Shown piece after piece: positions 6,109-9,650 of a stretch of DNA of 9,650 bases (position 1 is the stretch's first letter; every line of letters begins with the position of its first letter). Source of the stretch: Rhodospirillaceae bacterium. Lineage in GTDB: Bacteria; Pseudomonadota; Alphaproteobacteria; Thalassobaculales; Thalassobaculaceae. The translations under genes were made by a program, and so were the position numbers. The notes beneath the pieces were generated by a model. That model saw only the letters and a list, made by a program, of their open reading frames with translations, made no database searches and was not told where the DNA came from. The stretch lies in the NCBI GenBank assembly GCA_002730675.1, contig PCAV01000078.1, positions 4,526 to 14,175 of the forward strand. Reading direction: 5' to 3'.

Positions 6109-7626
6109 TTATTCAGTTGATAACCAATTAATTAGCTCCTTTCGTACACCCTTGAAAACCCTTTCCCAGTCACCGGCATCTGGAGGGAATATTCTTCTTA
6201 TGCACGGAAGAAAAGCATCAAAACCATTAACTATTGGTAACCATGTCCGTGTGTTTTCGATAATGATAGTTCGTTTTCCAACTGCCGCAGCTAGATGTGC
6301 CACAGCGGTAGATGGCGCTATAACGCCTGTCAATGACGTGCATATTCCTCCAATTTTTTTAAAATCATTTTTCAGGTCAATGTTGGAAAGTTTAATCATA
6401 GAAACACCAAACTGTTCTTTAAAAAATTTTATGTCTTCGCTGTCGTCATCATACTGTAAGCTTAAAAAACAAACATTAGGCGTGGTTAAAACTTGCTCCC
6501 ACAGGTGAAGGGGAGGATACCAGTGTTGACGGTCTTTGGTGTTTAATCCACTTCTCCAACATAAGCCAATAATTGGTCTGCCACCTGAGATTTCGAAAAG
6601 ATATTTCGTCCAGTAATCATGCGCGTCTTTCGAAATTTTTAAATAGCCAAATTTATTTAGAGGTTTCATCCCCTCTCGAGAGAGGAAATGTGGTAGACTT
6701 GCTAAGTCGATATAGAAGTCAGGGTAAATTGACTTTGGTAGCCAGCCATAATTAAAAACAGGCTTTCCATATACTACTCTTCTCGAGTATGGGAAAACAC
6801 TTATCTCTCCAAGTGACTCTTTGAAAAGATGTGTTAAACGCTGATCTGTCTCGAGAATGACTTTTCCGGATATTTCAATTAGTTTCGGCAGGTAGGACGA
6901 GAAATATAGTTCGTCACCAACGCCTTGCTCACTGCAGACTAAAATAGTCTTATCTTGGAGAGGTTGCCGGTTCCATCTCGGAACACGTAGGCGGCGTCTA
7001 GGTGATGAAATGATATCATCACCAAGGCGGTTTTCATATTCTGCCCAACCTTCTTGATATTGCTCAAGGGTTAAAAGCGTTATTGCTCGGTTTAGTTTTA
7101 CTTGGCTTCCAGTATCGTATTTTATAGCAATATTCTGGTGCTCTAAGGATTTTTCATAATTATCCAACGCAGCGTATGCTTCTGCTATGTTTGTATGACC
7201 AGTTGCATAATTGGGAAAAAGTAAGAGAAGCCTAAAATTAAACTTTAGACTTTCTAGAGGGTTTTGATCGGTTAGGCAAAAATTTGCATAGCTCTCTAGT
7301 AACCCTTTGTCACAAGGGCGGTTTAATATCGCTATTTGAAGCACCTCCTTAGCCCGTGTGGTCTCATCATTTAAGCGAAGTTTTTCCGCGTAATAAACAA
7401 CAACGCTTGGTATGTTTTTACCATTTTCGTAGGCAATTTTGAGATATTGCAAAGATGTAGCAATATTATCTTTAAGAAAAAAAATCTCTCCAAGCGTCAA
7501 ATTAATTAAGGGATGGTTACCCCATTTCTTATATTTATCTAATAACAGGGTCTCAGCGGGGGCTAATTTTCTCTGCCGAATAAGGCTTTGAGCCGTTTTA
7601 AGGATAAATTCTAATTCGCCTGTCAT
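6109..7626 (-). CDS. TPR protein with glycosyltransferase-like C-terminal domain
   Basis: The 505-aa protein appears cytoplasmic, with no signal peptide or membrane helix. Residues about 1-200 are tetratricopeptide-like helical repeats, clearest at 143-175 (GHTNIAEAYAALDNYEKSLE) and ending in EGWAEYENR (192-200). That motif typically precedes the catalytic part of TPR-glycosyltransferase fusions. Residues about 214-285 (VPRWNRQPLQDKTILV, EQGVGDE at 233-239, VILETDQRL) form a first Rossmann-like half. Residues 352-460 (IGLCWRSG, FLSLQYDD, APSTAVAHLAAAVGKRT) form a second half resembling GT-B enzymes of the heptosyltransferase/GT9 kind. Members of this family are often tied to surface polysaccharide or flagellin glycosylation; the donor and acceptor here are unknown. 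No good ribosome binding site is seen. A 5-codon frame (7643-7626) ends on the start codon as TAATG. The gene is divergent from thyA and upstream of ssrA. Confidence 0.82.
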   Translation of the reverse strand: MTGELEFILKTAQSLIRQRKLAPAETLLLDKYKKWGNHPLINLTLGEIFFLKDNIATSLQYLKIAYENGKNIPSVVVYYAEKLRLNDETTRAKEVLQIAILNRPCDKGLLESYANFCLTDQNPLESLKFNFRLLLLFPNYATGHTNIAEAYAALDNYEKSLEHQNIAIKYDTGSQVKLNRAITLLTLEQYQEGWAEYENRLGDDIISSPRRRLRVPRWNRQPLQDKTILVCSEQGVGDELYFSSYLPKLIEISGKVILETDQRLTHLFKESLGEISVFPYSRRVVYGKPVFNYGWLPKSIYPDFYIDLASLPHFLSREGMKPLNKFGYLKISKDAHDYWTKYLFEISGGRPIIGLCWRSGLNTKDRQHWYPPLHLWEQVLTTPNVCFLSLQYDDDSEDIKFFKEQFGVSMIKLSNIDLKNDFKKIGGICTSLTGVIAPSTAVAHLAAAVGKRTIIIENTRTWLPIVNGFDAFLPCIRRIFPPDAGDWERVFKGVRKELINWLSTE

Positions 7627-7724
7627 TAGAGAGCTTTCAGCATGAATTTACCAGATAGTTAATCGTTTACTAGGTGGATTTTAGATTTTTGATACTGTAC
7701 TTTCTTCGTGAGGGAAGTCGAGGG

Positions 7725-7751
7725 ATGACTCTTACAATTTTTGCAAGATAA
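7725..7751 (+). other. Possible 8-codon leader frame upstream of thyA
   Basis: The frame ATG to TAA encodes MTLTIFAR and is preceded by GAGGGA (7710-7715) with a 9-nt gap, a better ribosome binding site than that of thyA itself. It ends 16 nt before the thyA ATG. Translation and a coupling role are speculative; it may be chance. Confidence 0.2.
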
Positions 7752-7767
7752 AAAAAGTGGCGTTTCT

Positions 7768-8562
7768 ATGCAACAATATCTCGATCTAATGCGTCTAGTG
7801 TTGAACACAGGCTCAGAAAAAATTGATAGAACAGGAGTTGGAACACTCTCTATTTTTGGTCACCAAATGAGATTCAACCTTGAAGATGGTTTTCCAATGC
7901 TGACAACAAAAAAACTGCATTTAAAATCGATAATTCACGAGTTAATCTGGTTCTTAAACGGCGACACAAATATAACTTACCTAAATCAACATGGTGTTCG
8001 TATTTGGAATGAATGGGCTGACGAAAATGGAGAATTGGGCCCTGTATATGGCGAACAATGGCGTTCTTGGCCCGCTGGTGATGGAGAAACTATCGATCAA
8101 ATAGTGGATCTTGTTTCAGGCCTTAAAGATAACCCAGACTCACGAAGGCATTTGGTGACTGCATGGAACCCGTCGGTATTAAAGGAAATGGCACTGCCGC
8201 CATGTCATTGTCTTTTTCAATTTTATGTTGCTGATGGAAAACTTTCGTGTCAGCTGTACCAGCGAAGCGCGGATATCTTTTTAGGCGTCCCCTTCAACAT
8301 AGCATCTTATGCTCTCTTAACTTTGATGCTAGCGCAGGTAACAAATTATTCCCCTGGAGAGTTTATTCACACCATGGGTGATGCGCATATCTATAAAAAC
8401 CATCTGACACAAGTGAAGGAACAACTAGCCAGAAAGCCCAAATCATTACCTAGAATGCAATTAAATCCAAACGTTGAGAATATTTTTGATTTTTCATATG
8501 AGGATTTTACTCTTACGGACTATAATCCCGCCCCACATATAGCAGCCAAAGTTGCAGTTTAA
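7768..8562 (+). CDS. thyA: Thymidylate synthase
   Basis: ThyA makes dTMP from dUMP using 5,10-methylene-tetrahydrofolate as methyl donor and reductant, releasing dihydrofolate. From the ATG at 7768 the product is 264 aa, the same as E. coli ThyA, and the catalytic positions coincide: Arg21, Arg126-Arg127, nucleophile Cys146 in [12 protein letters not shown], Arg166 in YQRS, Asp169, Asn177, His207 and Tyr209. The frame is open back to a TTG at 7741, but the extra nine residues are not part of the family. The ribosome binding site is weak (AGTGG, 7756-7760). The stop abuts the folA start, so the pair is surely co-transcribed and works as a cycle. Confidence 0.97.
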   Translation: MQQYLDLMRLVLNTGSEKIDRTGVGTLSIFGHQMRFNLEDGFPMLTTKKLHLKSIIHELIWFLNGDTNITYLNQHGVRIWNEWADENGELGPVYGEQWRSWPAGDGETIDQIVDLVSGLKDNPDSRRHLVTAWNPSVLKEMALPPCHCLFQFYVADGKLSCQLYQRSADIFLGVPFNIASYALLTLMLAQVTNYSPGEFIHTMGDAHIYKNHLTQVKEQLARKPKSLPRMQLNPNVENIFDFSYEDFTLTDYNPAPHIAAKVAV

Positions 8563-9087
8563 ATGAATATCAGCGCAAACACAAAGCCTGAGGTAGTGTT
8601 GGTTGTTGCCGTTGCTGCCAACGGAGTCATAGGAATGACGGGGGCGCTCCCCTGGCATCTTCCTGAAGATCTCGCAAGAGTAAAAGAACTTACCATGGGA
8701 AAGCCATTGATCATGGGACGAAAAACCTATGAATCTATTGGACGACCGCTCCCCGGCAGGAAAACTGTGGTCATCACGCGGACGAAATTATCGTTTCCCT
8801 CGGAAGTTACAATAGTGAAAAGTTTCGATTGCGCCCTCACATATGCAGAAGACTATGCAAATGCTATGGGGGTAGACCAAATAGTTGCTTTTGGGGGTGC
8901 GAGCATTTATGGATCTGCTATCCCAATAGCAAAAAAAATTTATAAAACTGAAGTTAACTTGTATCCAGCTGGGGACACATTTTTCCCTGAATATAATAGG
9001 GATGAATGGCGTGAAGTTGCTCGATCAGATTTAACTGCACAAAATGACTCTTTTACGTATAGTTTCGTGCAACTGGATCGGATTTAA
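8563..9087 (+). CDS. folA: Dihydrofolate reductase
   Basis: DHFR reduces dihydrofolate to tetrahydrofolate with NADPH, regenerating the cofactor that ThyA oxidises. The 174 aa show VVAVAANGVIG (14-24), PWHLPEDLARVK with catalytic Asp36 (30-41), the NADPH-binding region MGRKTYESIGRPLPGRK (51-67), and FGGASIY (110-116). GDTFFPEY (137-144) contains Thr139, which in the family hydrogen-bonds the catalytic Asp. About nine residues precede the point where E. coli FolA starts. The ATG directly follows the thyA TAA with no intervening base and no own ribosome binding site, so translation is likely coupled to thyA. This is a chromosomal FolA; nothing suggests a trimethoprim-resistance cassette. Confidence 0.96.
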   Translation: MNISANTKPEVVLVVAVAANGVIGMTGALPWHLPEDLARVKELTMGKPLIMGRKTYESIGRPLPGRKTVVITRTKLSFPSEVTIVKSFDCALTYAEDYANAMGVDQIVAFGGASIYGSAIPIAKKIYKTEVNLYPAGDTFFPEYNRDEWREVARSDLTAQNDSFTYSFVQLDRI

Positions 9088-9117
9088 AGACTAGTTAAAA
9101 TTTTTCAGTGAATGATT

Positions 9118-9137
9118 TTATTAAAGGCCTTTGATAA
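9118..9137. repeat. Near-perfect 20-bp palindrome at the folA/mrp convergent end
   Basis: TTATTAAAGG (9118-9127) is followed directly by CCTTTGATAA (9128-9137), complementary except for one G-T position. It overlaps the stop codon of the minus-strand gene and lies 31 bp after folA. There is no T-run on either side, so it could be a weak shared 3'-end structure or chance. Confidence 0.3.
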
Positions 9138-9650
9138 TCGGAGGTACTTTTCGTTGTTTGTTTACATTTTCCCATATCGCAGAGGCAATACTTCTATAAG
9201 ATTTACTGTGAATGCTGTTGGGAGCCTCTAGCACAATTGGGGTGCCGTCGTCGGACGTCGTTCTGATATCTTTGTGTAGAGGTATTCCACCTAAGAAGTC
9301 CACACCGAGGCGCAACGCTTCTTGCTCGGCGCCACCAGTTCCAAAAATGTCGGTCGGCTCACCGCACTTAGGGCAAATAAAAATGCTCATATTCTCAACG
9401 ATACCTAAAACTGGCACATTTACTTTCTTAAACATATTTAAGCCCTTCCGCGCATCTAGAAGAGCTATATCCTGAGGTGTAGATACGATAACAGCTCCAG
9501 CCAGGGATACGCGTTGTGACATCGTAAGTTGAGCGTCACCAGTTCCCGGCGGCATATCAACGACAAGGGCATCTAAATTGCCCCAAGCAACGTCCTTCAG
9601 CATTTGTTCTAATGCACTCATCACCATTGGACCGCGCCAAATAGTGGGAG
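9121..9650 (-). CDS. mrp: Mrp/ApbC-type iron-sulfur carrier P-loop ATPase (N-terminal part outside window)
   Basis: Mrp/ApbC (Nbp35-like) proteins are cytoplasmic ATPases that carry and transfer Fe-S clusters. The last 175 residues are visible. The frame is open to the window edge, beginning [17 protein letters not shown], a conserved family stretch, so the Met at 9627 is internal and not a start. Also present are [17 protein letters not shown] (Walker B-like region), [14 protein letters not shown], and the cluster-binding CxxC in [27 protein letters not shown] follows near the C-terminus. The Walker A motif lies beyond base 9650. It is convergent with folA. The family is secure; the choice between the names mrp and apbC is convention. 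Confidence 0.94.
   Translation of the reverse strand, partial: PTIWRGPMVMSALEQMLKDVAWGNLDALVVDMPPGTGDAQLTMSQRVSLAGAVIVSTPQDIALLDARKGLNMFKKVNVPVLGIVENMSIFICPKCGEPTDIFGTGGAEQEALRLGVDFLGGIPLHKDIRTTSDDGTPIVLEAPNSIHSKSYRSIASAIWENVNKQRKVPPIIKGL

Noticed and set aside
7741..7767. Upstream TTG start for thyA adding nine residues
   Set aside because: The ATG at 7768 gives exactly the family length with all catalytic positions aligned; the extension is not conserved and the TTG has no well-spaced ribosome binding site.
1..9650. CRISPR arrays, insertion sequences, attachment sites, defence or toxin-antitoxin genes
   Set aside because: No regularly spaced repeats, transposase motifs, terminal inverted repeats or recognisable defence proteins are present; apart from the ssrA-sspB layout the genes are ordinary housekeeping genes.

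Overview
This window looks like a chromosomal stretch from a low-GC (AT-rich) alphaproteobacterium. Four observations support this. There are separate b' and b subunit genes in the F0 ATP synthase operon. There is a circularly permuted, two-piece tmRNA. The ClpXP adaptor is of the alphaproteobacterial SspB type. A fumC / sspB / thyA / folA neighbourhood is, from memory, common in this class. The base composition would suit a marine or otherwise streamlined lineage, but genus or order cannot be fixed from this sequence alone.

Layout: The left end (1-1393, + strand) is the 3' part of the F0 operon: the end of atpE (c subunit), then b' (with a probable cleavable N-terminal leader) and b overlapping by 4 nt. 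Two tandem stem-loops fill the gap between atpE and b'. A thiolase of the SCP-x/SCP2-thiolase type follows (1467-2633, +) and converges on apt, adenine phosphoribosyltransferase (2664-3191, -). A 514-bp gap without a convincing gene separates apt from the divergent fumC (3706-5112, +), class II fumarase.

The middle is a quality-control block on the minus strand. A permuted ssrA gene (about 6047-5738) lies immediately upstream of sspB (5704-5207). The tmRNA encodes the tag ANDNYAEARLAA that marks stalled polypeptides, and SspB is the adaptor that hands such tagged proteins to ClpXP. Only about 33 bp separate the tmRNA from the sspB start codon, so the RNA and the adaptor that reads its product may share a transcript. 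Upstream of ssrA on the same strand is a 505-aa TPR/glycosyltransferase-like protein (7626-6109). The right end carries thyA-folA (7768-9087, +) with no gap between the two genes. Thymidylate synthase turns methylene-tetrahydrofolate into dihydrofolate, and DHFR reduces that back. The window closes with the C-terminal part of an Mrp/ApbC-type Fe-S carrier P-loop ATPase on the minus strand (9650-9121).

Most of the window is housekeeping. The part most worth attention is the ssrA-sspB arrangement and the details of the permuted tmRNA. I see no mobile elements, CRISPR arrays, tRNAs or rRNAs.
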